From Scilla litardierei (taxonomy: Eukaryota; Streptophyta; Magnoliopsida; Asparagales; Asparagaceae): DNA of 64,000 nt. The notes under the pieces are model-generated. The model ran no database searches and was not told the origin of the DNA. It saw nothing but the letters and a program-made list of their open reading frames with translations. The stretch spans positions 1 through 64,000 of the forward strand of contig JAULAV010009435.1 in assembly GCA_030789695.1 (NCBI GenBank), given 5' to 3'. Below, piece after piece: positions 35,801 through 47,872 of the stretch. Position 1 is the first letter of the stretch; every line of letters begins with the position of its first letter. A program made the translations under genes and the position numbers.

Positions 35801-38800
35801 AACTGATCAAGCGGGCGGCTCGTCAGCCTAGCGAAGAAGAAGCTCGCCTACTCTCCAAACAAGAAGCACAGTCAGAGAAAGGCCGGAAACGTCAAGCTCG
35901 GACACCGAGCTTGGCTCTCCCTAAGGGCGACCTAGCATACACAAATATCTCTGACATAATGGCGTAGGGCCACATACGCCTCCAATTAATATCAATGGTT
36001 AAGAACAAGAACTAATGGTCGTCCATCGTGTCTCCCATTAATGTACAAATATCTCTGATACGTTCTGACACCCATTTAATGCTAGGTTAAGGCGGTTCGA
36101 TAAATATCTCTGACACCCTCACTGACCTATCACGTCTCCACTTGTGCTCCAGCTAAACAGAAGCGACAAGTGAATGGACGGTGATCAACTGACTCTTAAC
36201 ACTATAAATACCCCCCTCCAGCCACCAAGGAGGGGGTTGGTTAAAATCGTAAACTTGCCTTCAATACTCAAGGTCGGATATTCTCCATATATTTGTGCCT
36301 TCCTCATAAGTCGGCCGCTCTACTTTAAGACCGGCCCGCGTGTCCGGCCTACTTCTGAAGAGTCATTCCCTGACTTAATCATCGGAGAGACTACGAATTG
36401 ACAGACAACCCAACCTTTCTGACAAGTTGTTTTTCTCGTAGGAAGCTCGGCTCACTTATCAGGCGGTCGGCGACTAATCGGCGATCAACCGGCGACTTGA
36501 ATCTTTCACCTACAAAGCGCGTTCCAAGACGTATTAGCCTCATCGACACCTCCATTACTTGTCATTATTGTACCCGTAATTCCCATTAAACAAATTCTAT
36601 TGTTTGGCGGACTTGACCCGCAACATGATCAATAACTGGAGAAGTTTTGAATCATATACTGATGATTCAACGTCCCAAAGCATGTCCATGTTGAAGTGAC
36701 CTGCCACTGTTTGCGGTTTTGAAAAGTGTCAAATCGATAAGGACAAATTACACTAACAGAATCAACTGACGGGAATGTTTAATGCGCAAGCCAGCATGAT
36801 GCTTACCCAAAATGAATTTATGATTTTTTTTAATTCAGTTTCAAATCAGGTATCTATGGGTTTTTACCAGTCTGTCAGCCAAGGAAAAATCCTACACAAA
36901 ACTTCAGTCTCTATAATTAACATTTTCTTTAGATACATATTAAATCATCCTTCCTTAATTTTAAGAAAATAAATCACTTCTCCTTCAAGTAATATCCATT
37001 CGGATAATATCTTTCTTCATTTCATTCCATAAAAAAGGCCATAAAAGGAACAACCATATCTTTCTTAAAATATCATGCCATCAATTAAGTAAAGTCCCCC
37101 TAAATTCAATACCTAAATCAAAATCGCACACACATGTGTAAAAGAAGGACCAATTGACTAGAGACATACTCATAAGACTTGAATAACCAAAGTATTTAAG
37201 GGTTAAAGTGATGGGATAATCACATTGATTCAGAAGTAGATGACAAACCCCTGACAATACACGCCAAGCGGTGCCATCAGATTGGATTGATGTGTCCCTT
37301 GTATGCTTCTGCCAACTGGTGTCTGAGGGTTTATGGCAAACCCATCGGATATCCCTGTTAACCGAAGTATGTAGGTATGCAAAATCGAAGAGGATATACT
37401 TGGAAATGACAAGAAAATGAAGGGGTCTGACATAAAACCTTAGCAAATATAGATGGTTATTAAATATTCATAATAGAATTTAGTAAAGATATGGAAATCC
37501 TGATCTAGACCAGATTGTTTCTTCCTTTCTACATTGTATAGACAAGAAAGTTCTCACCCACTGAGAATGTTTTATAGAAATTGGACACTAATAATAAAAG
37601 TTCATTAAGATAGAATGTTCAGAGATTAGGATTTCAAGATTAAATACATAAGATCATGACATCCTTTATATATTTCCACATATGTACAACTGCTTCAAAT
37701 GGATAAAGATTAGATTATTTTCAATATTGTAGGTGTGCTAATGATGATTGAGATAGGTATGGTCCACTTGGAGAGGCCAAAGTTTATGAAAACATAAATA
37801 CTGCACTATCAGTTTCAGTAAAAGGATTAAAATTCACAAAACCGTATAACTTCTGGCAGGCATAAAGAGCATCTTGCCATCCAGCATAAAGAGCAACTTG
37901 TTTTACCTTCTCAATGCATATGCGCAGTTATGAAACAAACTACAACATATACATTAATGAAATAAACTATAACAGATCCAATACCATGACTAGATTGGAA
38001 TCACATTGACTAGCAATGGGAATTGTTGCAGAGCTTCTTCCTGAGAACTCCTTCATTCCTTTTTTAAAGACTTTACTTCCGAAAGAAGGGTTAGAAAAGA
38101 AGCACACTGGTGCCATATAAATTGCATGCTGCACTGAGGCATCCAGTTTCCTCTATTAATAGTTACTGCGCCTACTGAAATTCAGATCCATTAACTCACA
38201 TTCTTTACTCTTTAAGAAAGCATTTTTCAAGTAGGCTATAGCATATATTACTTTATCTATCTTTGATTCTTAGCTCCTCTTCTAAACTTCATATGAATAA
38301 TTGATTGCATTCTTTTAGCTGATAAAAGATAATGTAATTTCAAGTTGTGCTCCATTATGATGACTAAATAGCACGAGACTCCATTATGTATGACTAAATA
38401 ACACATTGGAAGCCAGTAATTTGTCCCTTCCAATTTTATGACTTCATAATTGTAACTGACGTGATAAACAGATATTATTAAGGATAAACAAAAGGATATA
38501 TTAACCGAGAAATTACATTAAAGCATAGGTTTCACTGAACATCATAAAGGTGAGAGATGTTTGATTGAGGTAAACACAAAGAATAAATAAGAGAGAATGC
38601 ATAACCATACCAATTATATCAATCCACCAGTAGAAGATCCAATTCCTAAGGAAAGAAAACCACGGCTGATTACTAAATCTAATTCTATAAGCAATGCAAC
38701 TTCCCCTCAATATCATTAAAGCATTTTTCCATTGTCACTACTGGAAGTCTAAAAAGTGAACACTTGGTAACAGGTACCCTGAATTGCAATACTGCAGTGC

Positions 38801-40029
38801 TTCAACATGCACCTGATAGAAAATTGTAACCGGATGTATAACATCCTGTCAGTTACACGCAGTGAACTAAATGTAGGTTTAAATGAAGTACAGAGTAAAA
38901 GCAACCATTTCAGAACAATCCTATAACTTATCGCCAATATGGGCATATCTAGCAATCAAGAAGTGATTGTGGGCATGCCCCCAAAATGCATCATTTCTGA
39001 CTTGCATTTGTAACAAGGACGAACAGTTTGAGGTAAAACCTTGAGTTTCTTTGCACCCTATCAAGCCAAGTGAATACCAAGTTAATATCTTTCCTTAAAA
39101 AAATTTAGGAAAAAGAGAAGCCGGCCATGTGATATGCAAAGGTCAATGATTCAACGAGAAAGAGTCAAACATATGTGCTAGAGGGGATGAACCTTCAGAG
39201 CCAAACCAAGCATACAAGATATTCACTTCGTATTCAAGTCAGAACATGAACACCTAAATCGTAGTTAGCAATAACACATCAAAAAATCTCTATTTTTGGA
39301 AACCTGCACAATTATAACATACAATGAAGCATAATCCTGTACAAAAATTCAGATTTCACCGGAAATATCCATCTTCGGTGAGCAAACAAAGCAAACATAC
39401 TGAAATAATAAGCTTAATTTCGCATTTTGTATTTATTAATAGCATCCAAGAAGCAATTAACAACATAACGCTATCTTCAACAACATCAAAAAGCTAAAGT
39501 CAACAAGCAACCAACTGAAACTTCATTTCATTCAATACCTGCAAGATCGAGCAACGAGAATAAGCCCATCGGTCGAGAAGCCCGTACACTTATCGAGCTT
39601 CAGCGAATGAAGCATGTGGCCTCGGCCGCGAACCAAAACCCCAATATCCTCATCCCTGACGATCATCCTCCTGAAATGGATATGCTTCAAGCACACAAAA
39701 GTATCCGCAATCTCAGTCACCCAAGGCCCAGCATAACCTCCCCAATCATCGGGAATGATGTTGTTGAACATCGAGGCCCGCGGCTTCCCCTTGAGCTTCA
39801 GCGACTCGAGGCGGGGGAACCGCCGGCGGAGTCGATCGGGGCTGGCGGAGTAACAGAGGGCGATGGTGACGTGCTTGCGCGTCAGGGCGTCGATCTGGTA
39901 CCACTTCTTGCAGACTAGGGAGATGGCGTCGCGGTCCCATGGGTCGTCGATGTAGTTCATCATGCACTCGAGGGCCACGTCTGCGATGCCACCGAAGCTC
40001 ATCGATCTGGTGAGGTTTCGCGCCTCCAT
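32844..40029 (-). CDS. COI1: Coronatine-insensitive 1 (COI1), jasmonate-receptor F-box/LRR protein, three exons
   Basis: Exons (minus) are 40029-39539, 34241-33764 and 33656-32844. Phases agree, giving 593 residues, the family length, with the usual two-intron structure. The protein is the F-box subunit of the nuclear SCF-COI1 ubiquitin ligase that binds jasmonoyl-isoleucine with JAZ repressors. The F-box covers about residues 16-57 (VALECMMNYIDDPWDRDA). Leucine-rich repeats follow. The KGKPRASMF segment corresponds to the hormone/inositol-phosphate-contacting Lys, Arg, Met and Phe of Arabidopsis COI1, and DREERITELPLD, LRPGG and the SLRYLWVQGY region are conserved. It ends TVIPLNPA. The first ATG (40029) is chosen because the open frame upstream has no other ATG. 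Intron 1 is unusually long (5.3 kb) and holds a solo LTR and an exon-1 relic. Confidence 0.97.
34281..34610. repeat. Diverged tandem duplication upstream of COI1 exon 2
   Basis: The stretch AAATAATTCTTCG...GTTTGTCATGAAATAA...ATCAATAAATACAGTACTAA...TAATCAACATAGAAG occurs at 34281-34415 and again at 34449-34615. The second copy contains an extra 29-base repeat of the ATCAATAAATACAGTACTAA word. Confidence 0.75.
35210..35575 (-). pseudogene. Relic of a COI1 first exon inside COI1 intron 1
   Basis: Minus-strand frames read ISDAAPECVMNYIEVPF, then TSIVCRKWYGID, parallel to IADVALECMMNYIDDPW and ISLVCKKWYQID of the intact exon 1. After a frameshift comes FLHRIFPWLESL (intact: RLRRRFPRLESL). The hormone-contact segment and about 150 further bases are lost. 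It is not translatable as a first exon. Confidence 0.75.
35619..36625. mobile_element. Solo LTR in COI1 intron 1
   Basis: It begins TGTTACGGCCGTCGGCC and ends CCCGCAACA, 1007 bases long. Flanks GGATC (35614-35618) and TGATC (36626-36630) are a 5-base duplication with one change. A plus-strand TATA motif (CTATAAATAC, near 36.2 kb) marks its own promoter, antisense to COI1. No internal region is present. Confidence 0.7.
36626..39538 (-). other. Remaining intron 1 of COI1
   Basis: AT-rich unique-looking sequence. I see no frame with a recognisable domain. Confidence 0.5.
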
Positions 40030-41274
40030 GGCGCTAGATCTGGAAACCAAAACGTAAAAAGAGCTAGGGTTTTTTGGGGGAGGGGAGGGAGGATAAAGCT
40101 AATAAAAACAGAATCCTTTTGAGAAAATTGAGCAGATCTGAGAGAAAAATTACATCTGGAACGGATCCCGAGATTGACAAGGTGAAGAGATTCGGGGGCC
40201 GATCTATTTGGAAAACATTTTTAGCCCTAATTTTCGCCGAGAGTGAGAGGCGGGGTGAAGTGATGAACGAGATTAAAATTAGTGCACGTAAAATAGAATA
40301 ATAAAATAATAATGAGTTTGTTATCCAGTGGGAATATTCATTTCTATTTATTTTTAAATAAATGCAGCACTCTCATTGTGCGGTTCTGTTACCCCCGGTT
40401 TAACTTAAATAAATAAATAAATACTGGTTGCTTACAACTGTGTAAAAATAAAATAAAATATATTGTTTTATTTTGTTAAAAATTAAAAAATATTGCTGTA
40501 ATTTGCAAATATTGGTGATTTTTAATTTAACAAAAAAAAACCATTTCTTCGGCCACCCGAGCAAGATTTTCTCCATGCATATAAGCCCACGGTTTTCGTA
40601 TCTTTGACTTTCGTGAAGTAATCCTGATAATTTCCCGAATAATTGCACTTAATCGTTGGTTAACAGCCTTGAATGACGTTGTATCATTGATTAATAGCAT
40701 GTTTAACTATTTGATAGTTTTTTAAATTTTAAAACCGTTAGTCTAATTTTCTTTGATATTCTCCCTTTCAAAATACCAACATGCTAATACTCTCAAGGAG
40801 GTTCATGAGCTGTAGCGGAACCAGTCTTTTGATTTGATGGGGTCATTCTACATACATATTTTCTGTGTCCTATGCAACCAGCTGACGAAGCTTCATCTCA
40901 ACAGGAGAAGTCCTCGGCAGACCACTTACCGTTAACGCCATTTTTGACATTAACACGGAGTAAACAAAAAAAAAAACACACACACATGCTGCAGTGCACG
41001 CGCACAACCGAACATGAGTGAGAAGTGTGGGGATGTGGATATCGTCAGTGGGTAAAAAGAAAAAAAGGTGTTAAATTGCAAAAAAACATTTGGATTACAA
41101 AGTGCATAAATTCCAATAACAGTACCATAAATGAGATTAGAGATGTATGTTTATTTGGCAATGGCAAGATTATAATTCATGAAATGTGAAGGCCTTTTTT
41201 TTGGTTCCACGACACCACCAAAAATCTCACCCAAACTTCCAACCACATCAAAGCTGGCCACATCATGATGAGTC
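40030..41274 (-). promoter_or_regulatory. COI1 5' leader and upstream flank
   Basis: The 5' flank of COI1 starts at 40030. It is AT-rich beyond 40.3 kb, with a (CA)n stretch near 40.98 kb. No start site can be placed. Confidence 0.4.
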
Positions 41275-41396
41275 GGCTTCACTATAGCCACCACTCTATT
41301 CACTCTATCCACTCTTTTGTCCGAGCAGAACAAATGGCTTCACTATAGCCACCACTCTATTCACTCTATCCACTCTTTTGTCCGAGCAGAACAAAT
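41275..41396. repeat. 61-base perfect tandem duplication
   Basis: The unit starting GGCTTCACTATAGCC and ending GCAGAACAAAT is present at 41275-41335 and 41336-41396. Confidence 0.9.
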
Positions 41397-41539
41397 GTTG
41401 TGTTCTGTGTAAACGAAGGTACGTATCTTTTTTTCCTCAAATTTTGATGGTGCCGGGGCACGGTCCCACTCCTCTCAACCTAGTTGGGCCCAGATCACGA
41501 GAAAATAATCAGTAAGGAATGGAGATTGGATCGTTATCA

Positions 41540-41762
41540 TGTTGATGTTTGCTTAATGCGGTATTCTTCTCCTTTCTTTTTTCATTTTCATTTATGTTTT
41601 TTTAATTATTTGATTTGTTATGAATCAACTACTTAAGGGAGAGCCCTCAGGTCTATATTTATAGCCAAAGGGGAGAATACAAGTGAGCTTATACAGATAT
41701 GGGCCCAAACACTTAGGTTGGCCCAATAACTCATCCAACCCAGTAAATACCCATTCACAACA
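41540..41762 (-). mobile_element. 3' LTR of the Ty1/copia element
   Basis: On the minus strand AAGGGGGAG (polypurine tract, 41771-41763) is followed by TGTTGTGAATGG, the LTR start, and by a TATA box (TATAAATA, 41663-41656). The left boundary at TGTTGATG (41540) is a guess because no second LTR is available for comparison. Confidence 0.55.
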
Positions 41763-41978
41763 CTCCCCCTTATCCAGCCATAGTTGTGGACCCTGCTCAT
41801 GAATACTTCAGGATTCTGAGCCTGTATGGGTCTCACATGGGGTGGATACTTCAGGATCCTGAGTTGGTGAGATTTGCCTCGTTAAAACCGTTGGCTATGG
41901 AAAACCCAGTGGGAAAAACCATAGTTAAGGAAAAAGAGTACAAACTCTGCCAAACTCCTCCCTGATCTGTACAAGCTC

Positions 41979-44900
41979 TCAAGCTTTCAAATCTCTTATG
42001 CATCTCATTACAATCCTATGTACAAGTTTTCTAAAAGTAGCAGTAGGAAGGGCTTTAGTGAACAAATCTGCCAAATTGTCACATGACTGCACTTGTCTGA
42101 TGTCGATCTTGCCATCTCTCTGTAGCTCGTGCGTCCAGAAGAACTTTGGTGAAATGTGTTTCGTTCTGTCGCCTTTGATAAAGCCACCTCGTAGCTGAGC
42201 TATGCAAGCAGTATTGTCCTCGAACATGGTAGTTGGCTCGAGGTCTCCAGTCTTCAGTCCGGACGTAGACAAGATGTGGTGGATGACTGAGCATAGCCAT
42301 ACGCATTCTCTGCTTGCTTCATGGATGGCAATGATCTCCGAGTGATTGGATGAGGTCGCCGTCAAGGTTTGCTTGATGGATCTCCAGGAAATGGATGTCC
42401 CTCCGTAGGTAAACACGTACCCAGTCTGTGATTTTGCTTTGTGGAGATCAGACAAGTACCCTGCATCAGCATAACCTGCAAGTGTAGAGGATGTTCCATT
42501 TTTGTAGAAGAGTCCCAAATCTGTAGACCCTTGGAGGTAGCGCAGAAGGTGCTTTACCCCGGTCCAGTGGCGTTGTGTAGGCGCTGCACTGTATCTAGCA
42601 AGCAAATTTACTGCGAACGCTATATCGGGACGCGTGCAGTTTGCCAGATATAATAGTGCTCCGATGGCACTCAGATATGGAACTTCCGGACCAAGTATAT
42701 CATCCCCCTCTTCCAGCGGCCGGAAGGGGTCTTTATGTGCATCCAGGGATCGTACCACCATGGGTGTACTCAATGGATGGCAATGGTCCATATGGAATCT
42801 TTGCAACATTTTCTTCGTATATGTGGTTTGGTGTAATAGGATTCCGTATTTTTGATGTTCAATCTGTAAGCCAAGGCAGAATTTGGTTTTGCCTAGGTCT
42901 TTCATTTCGAATTCTTTAGTTAGGCTTACAGATATCTCAGTGATCTCTTCGGGAGATCCTATGAGATTCAGATCGTCTACGTAGACAGCTATTATCACGA
43001 ATCCTTTTCCCTTTGTTCTTATGAAGATACAAGGGCAGACTTCATTGTTCGTGAATCCTTGTTGAACAAGGAACTCACTGAGTCTGTTATACCACATTCT
43101 TCCTGATTGTTTGAGACCATACAATGATCTTTGTAGCTTAACAGAATAGACGTCCCGAGGTCTATCTTTCAGTTCAGCAGGCATTGAGAAGCCATCAGGA
43201 AGTTTCATGTAGATCTCCTTGTCGAGATTGTCGTATAGATACGCAGTCACAACATCCATTAGATGCATATCTAGGCCTTCCTTTGCTGTTAAGCTTATCA
43301 GGAATCTGAACGTGATCGCATCCATGACCGGGGAGTATGTTTCGTCATAGTCTATACCCGGTCTTTGAGAAAATCCCTGTGCTACAAGTCTAGCTTTGTA
43401 GCGTGCGATCTCATTATTTTCGTTTCTTTTTCTGACGAATACCCATTTGTATCCCACAGGTTTGACACCGGTAGGTGTCTGGACTATTTGCCCAAAGACT
43501 TTTCGTTTCTGAAGCGAGTCCAGCTCGGCTTCTATTGCCTGATTCCACTTTGGCCAATCATCTCTACGTTTGCATTCAGCAACGGAGTGTGGTTCATAAT
43601 CATCATCGCTTCCGGCGACGTGAATGGCAATGTGAAACGCGAAGTCATCGTCGACGACTGTACTCTTTCTGTCCAATACCTCCCATGTACGTACATAATT
43701 TAGTGATATTTCTGTTTCTCCCGGCAGTTCCTCTGCAGTGGATTCCGGGAGGGGAGAGGGTATGGACACGAGCTCGTTTCTCTGTGGGGGTATCGTCCCA
43801 ATGTCTCCGGATATTTTTCTTTTTCTTGGATTTTTATCCTTGGAGCCTGGTGGTCTGCCTCTTTTCTGTTGAGGTGCAGCCATTTCTGCTGCAGGTGGAT
43901 TGCATCCATCCTTCGGGATGTCAATCCTAGCTGGAGTATTCGCAGCAGGGATGTGTGATCTGACAATCTTCTGGTTGTCAGTGAACGAGTCCGGTAATCT
44001 ATGGACTGTGTCCTGGATGTGTAAGATCTTCCGGATCTCATCATCACATTGTTTTGTTACCGGATCATAGTGGGTCAAGCTTCTTGTATCCCACGTTAAC
44101 ATTCGCTTTGCACTAGACTTTTCGATGTCTAGGCCCATTTTGGGGAAATACGTCTCATCAAAATTGCAGTCTTCAAGGCGTGCCTTGAAAGCGTCCCCCG
44201 TTTGGGGTTCTAGGAATCTTATAATGGAGGGTGAGTCAAACCCTACGTAGATACCTAGGCGACGTTGAGGACCCATCTTGGTCCTCTGTTGTGGTGCAAT
44301 GGGGATATAAACTGCGCAGCCGAAGATTCTCAAGTGAGAGATGCTCGGCGGCGTTCCATATGCGAGTTGCATTGGAGATAGACTCTGACCTCCTGAGGGT
44401 CTAATTTTTATTAGTGATGCAGCATGCAAAATTGCATGTCCCCATGCATCCACCGGCAACTGGGATTTCATCAGCAATGGTCGTGCGATCCATTGGAGTC
44501 TTTTAATTAGCGACTCAGCTAACCCATTCTGGGTGTGAACATGCGGCACCGGATGTTCAATTTCTATTCCCGTTGCCTGGCAATATTCTTGGAATGACTG
44601 AGAGGTAAATTCCCCCGCATTATCCAGACGTATTTTCTTTATTTGGTTGTCTGGGAAATGCGCCCGCAACTTTATTATTTGTGCCAAAAGCTTTGGAAAA
44701 GCTAAGTTGCGGGTTGAAAGTAGACACACATACGAGTATTTCGAAGATGCATCAATCAGTACCATAAAGTACCGAAAAGGCCCGCTAGGGGGGTGGATAG
44801 GTCCACATATGTCTCCGTGTATTCTTTCAGAGAAGCTAGGAGACTCAATATCCACTTTCAGTGGTGATGGCCTTGTTATTAATTTACCCTTAAAGCAGGG

Positions 44901-45461
44901 TACACAAAGGAATTCTCACTTCTGAAGAATCTTCTGGTTCTTCAGGTTATGCCCATGGGATTGTGCTAGGATGCGGTGCATCATCACAGATCCGGGGTGG
45001 CCAAGTCTATCGTGCCAAAGTAAGAATTTGGCCGATGTCGGGCACTTCAGGTGCTCCGTCAGGTTTGCTTCCTCTCTCCGAATTTTTGTATGGTAGAGGC
45101 CTGATGAGAGGCTCTCAAAACGTTCAAGTATGGTTTTAACTCCATTTTCTTGAGACGTTACATACAGTAATTCATTTTCTTTGACATTTGATGTTTCCAA
45201 GTGGAATCCGTTAAGACGGATATCTTTGAAACTTAGTAAGTTTCTCTTGGAATTCGGAGAGTAAAATGCATCTTTTATTTTTATTTCTGTTCCATTGGGG
45301 AGCAACAGGGTTGCATTCCCAGAACCTTCAATTATGTCCGATGGCCCCGAAATTGTGTTTACAGGGCTCTTATACGGGATAATGCTATGAAAATAGCATT
45401 TGTGTTGAAGGATCGTATGTGTTGACGCGCTGTATACTAAGCAGTCATGAGAGCATTCCAT
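41979..45461 (-). pseudogene. Ty1/copia pol (protease-integrase-RT-RNase H), decayed
   Basis: The single frame is broken by an in-frame TGA at 44918-44916. Order: protease region (45461-45300), where the expected catalytic Asp of CLVDSASTH is Tyr (CLVYSASTH); GAG-pre-integrase zinc site (LWHDRLGHPG ... CVPCFKGK); integrase core with D (HGDICGP), D (RLDNAGEF) and E (NGLAESL); reverse transcriptase with the YVDD box (IIAVYVDDLNLIG); and RNase H ending DLFTKALPT. The gene copies element RNA into DNA and integrates it. The integrase-RT part stays open for 958 residues, but the protease change and the stop make this copy non-autonomous. Confidence 0.9.
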
Positions 45462-45589
45462 CTAAAAAAAGGTGAGTAAACATTTGCATTTAGAAAGGCT
45501 AAATTTTATTCAGCAGAATTGAAGATACATAAAAGCTCTCATGAAATAAGATGTTCATACAATAAAATGCTAAGATAAATGATAACGGG

Positions 45590-46552
45590 CTAATCAAGCA
45601 GATTATCTGACTCGAAGTCTTTTGCTGTAAATTTGACTGTATTATTCGCAGCCACCAGGTTTGATTCAGCATTCTTTTTCTTGCTTTGTTTATAAAGCTC
45701 CTGGAGATGCACTGGGGTCCTGCACACTCTAGACCAGTGGCCTGTCATGCCACAGCTGTGGCACTGGTCTTCCCAGTCCCTCTTGGGTGGGGGTGCATTG
45801 TTTTTCTTGTTATCATTCCTGCGCCAGGTGAACTTGCGCTTCCCTTCATTCTTGCGCTGCTGTGGTGGGCCCTTGGCTCTTTTCTGTTGTCCCCCTTTCT
45901 GTGGTCTTTCTTTTCTTTTATTGTCCATCTTCTTTTTGAAGGAAGAGGTATGGTGAGCTTCTGGTGGGGGGACAGTGCCGGGAGGGCGCATATTGTGAGT
46001 GGCAAGAAGAAGCTCTCTGTTTTGCTCGGCCATGAGAAGACATGACAGCAGCTCTGAATACTTGGTGAACTTACGTTCACGGTATTGCTGCATAAGTATC
46101 GCATCCTTTTCATGGAAAGACGTATACGTCTTTTCCAGCATGCGATCTTCTGAGACTTTTTCACCACACAACTTCAGGCGTGAGGTGATGCTAAAAAGTG
46201 CTGAGTTGTACTCAGCAATGGACTTAAAGTCCTGTAGTCTCAGGTTCTCCCACTCATATCTCGCCCTTGGGAGTATAACATCTCTCTGATGTTTATACCT
46301 GTCCTTAAGGGCGGTCCATAGCTCAAGTGGATCTTCGACCGTAAGGTACTCAGCCTTTAAGGTCTTATCCACATGGCGGCGAATATAGATGATGGCTTGC
46401 GCCTTCTCTATGTCGCTAACATTTTCTTTTTCAGTCACAGCAGTGATGAGGGACTTGGCCCGCAGGTGAAACTTAACATCTAGCTACCAGCTTAGATAGT
46501 TTCTGCCTGATGCATCCAGCACTTCAAAGTCAACGCTTGCAATTTTAGCCAT
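45590..46552 (-). pseudogene. Ty1/copia gag with an early amber codon
   Basis: It starts MAKIASVDFEVLDASGRNYL at 46552. A TAG at 46486-46484 follows SW, after which the frame continues to a stop at 45590. The body shows the copia gag (UBN2-type) pattern LWTALKDRYKHQ, ILPRARYEWENLRLQDFKS, and a zinc knuckle CHSCGMTGHWSRVC. A basic Lys/Arg-rich linker precedes the knuckle. It forms the particle shell. The gap to pol (45462-45589) ends TTTACTCACC, a T-run and AG right before the pol ATG. Confidence 0.85.
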
Positions 46553-47473
46553 TTATCTAGCAGAGCACAAACATGCATGAATTAATAATCAATCAGAAAG
46601 AACATTTTCATGCGGAAGCAATATTTAATGAAAAGCTAAACGTGTGGATCGGCCAGTCCCACAAGAAAGAGTCCAAGAGTCCATAGTCCAAATTATACAA
46701 ATTTGCAGCTTGAATAAAATAAAAATACAACTTTGGAAACCCCGTGGGTCCCATTTAATATCTTCGTCTTCAAGCGTAGCTGCCGACTCCATGGAAGTTG
46801 GTCTTCTTTCTTTGACATTTACATAAATTCCTCACTACAATTTCTCTCAAAAATAAAAGAAAAGTGCGGGAAATAAACTGTGGGACTAAACGGCCGATCC
46901 AAAAACCACATTTAGCAATTCATGCAAGAATATTGTGCTCATCAACATTTTCATCCACAGACATCACAGGCAGTTTATTCATATGAGGATAAAGCGATAT
47001 TTAATCACTTAATAATTATTGGACCACTGGGCAACGTCATACACCGTTAGGTTAGGTAACTAACGGCAGAGCGGTCGCATGATCTTCCTAATTATTAAGT
47101 TTTTAAATAAAATGTACAACCACGCAAATAATATCCACATAATTTTGCCAGAGATGTAAAGCATGTAAAAGAAATTACGATGCATAGGTTGTAAAATGGG
47201 TTTAATCAATTAAATTGATTAGGAGCCCAAAATTAACATTTTCTTTTGTATGAGGGAAAAGGGTTCCCTCATCATCCCAAAAAGCCCCCCAAAAGATCCC
47301 CAAAATGCCCTTGTCTGCCCGATATTCGTCCCGTAATTTACCGTGATTTTTCACGAGTATTTTGCCTTTGAATCCCCATTTTAAATTAATTTTTAGGCTA
47401 ATAAGAAGTTGCCTTTTGAGGCGAGTTTATAGCCCTTTGCCTCCCCAAAATTTTTTTTTTCAGGTAAATTTGG
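46553..47473 (-). other. Leader region upstream of copia gag, with a TATA motif and a 46.6-46.9 kb inverted repeat
   Basis: No frame is present. TGGATCGGCC...AGTCCCACA at about 46642-46661 is repeated in inverse orientation at 46879-46902. A minus-strand TATA box (GGCTATAAACTC, 47431-47426) lies just below the palindrome cluster. I could not find a tRNA-Met primer site or a copy of the 41.7 kb LTR here, so the 5' end of the copia element is unresolved. Confidence 0.5.
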
Positions 47474-47653
47474 CTGCGGGCCTGAAGCCCGCAGTAGGCC
47501 TATGGGTTTCAGGCCCATAGGGCTTTTTTTGGCAAATCTGTGGGCCTGAAGTCCACAGATCTGCTGTGGGCTTCAGGCCCACATATCTGTGTGTTTTTTT
47601 GAAATCTGTGGGCCTGAAGCCCACAGATCTGCTGTGGGCTTCAGGCCCACAGC
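47474..47653. repeat. Six palindromes with a GGGCYTSARGCCC core
   Basis: Palindromes lie at 47474-47494 (CTGCGGG/CCCGCAG), 47498-47523 (TATGGG/CCCATA), 47536-47560 and then three more to 47653 (CTGTGGG/CCCACAG types). The middle is GCCTGAAGC or its complement, while the outer stem differs between units and stays complementary. The last four form two direct repeats. Confidence 0.85.
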
Positions 47654-47699
47654 TCTGTTTTTTTTTTGGTTCTAGGGTTTCGCAGGCAAGTGGGGGGAG

Positions 47700-47872
47700 G
47701 CGCGCCGCCGCCGCCCCCTGCAGGGGGGGGGGGGCGGAGGGGCCGCGGCCCCCCTGCAGGGGGGCGCGGCCGCGGGGCCGCCGCCCCCCCCCCGTAGGGA
47801 GGCGCGGCATCGGGGGCCGCCGCCCCCCTGCAGGGGAGGAGCGGCGGGGCCGTTGCCCCCCTGCAGGGGGGG
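47700..47872. repeat. GC-rich array of CCCCCTGCAGGGGG palindromes
   Basis: At least four copies of a CTGCAG-centred palindrome flanked by C and G runs (about 47714, 47752, 47825 and 47857) sit among GCCGCCGCC tracts. Long proline/glycine frames here are composition artefacts. Confidence 0.85.

Noticed and set aside
40975..41120. Weak resemblance to the interior of the 11.3 kb Helitron
   Set aside because: The matches are short and GT/CA-rich, and no hairpin or CTAG end is present.
46642..46902. Possible MITE from the TGGATCGGCC...AGTCCCACA inverted repeat
   Set aside because: No target duplication and no second copy in the window; it is kept only as an inverted repeat in the copia leader.
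46553..47473. 5' LTR and tRNA-Met primer site of the copia element
   Set aside because: I looked for TGGTATCAGAGC and for a second copy of the 41.7 kb LTR on both strands and found neither.
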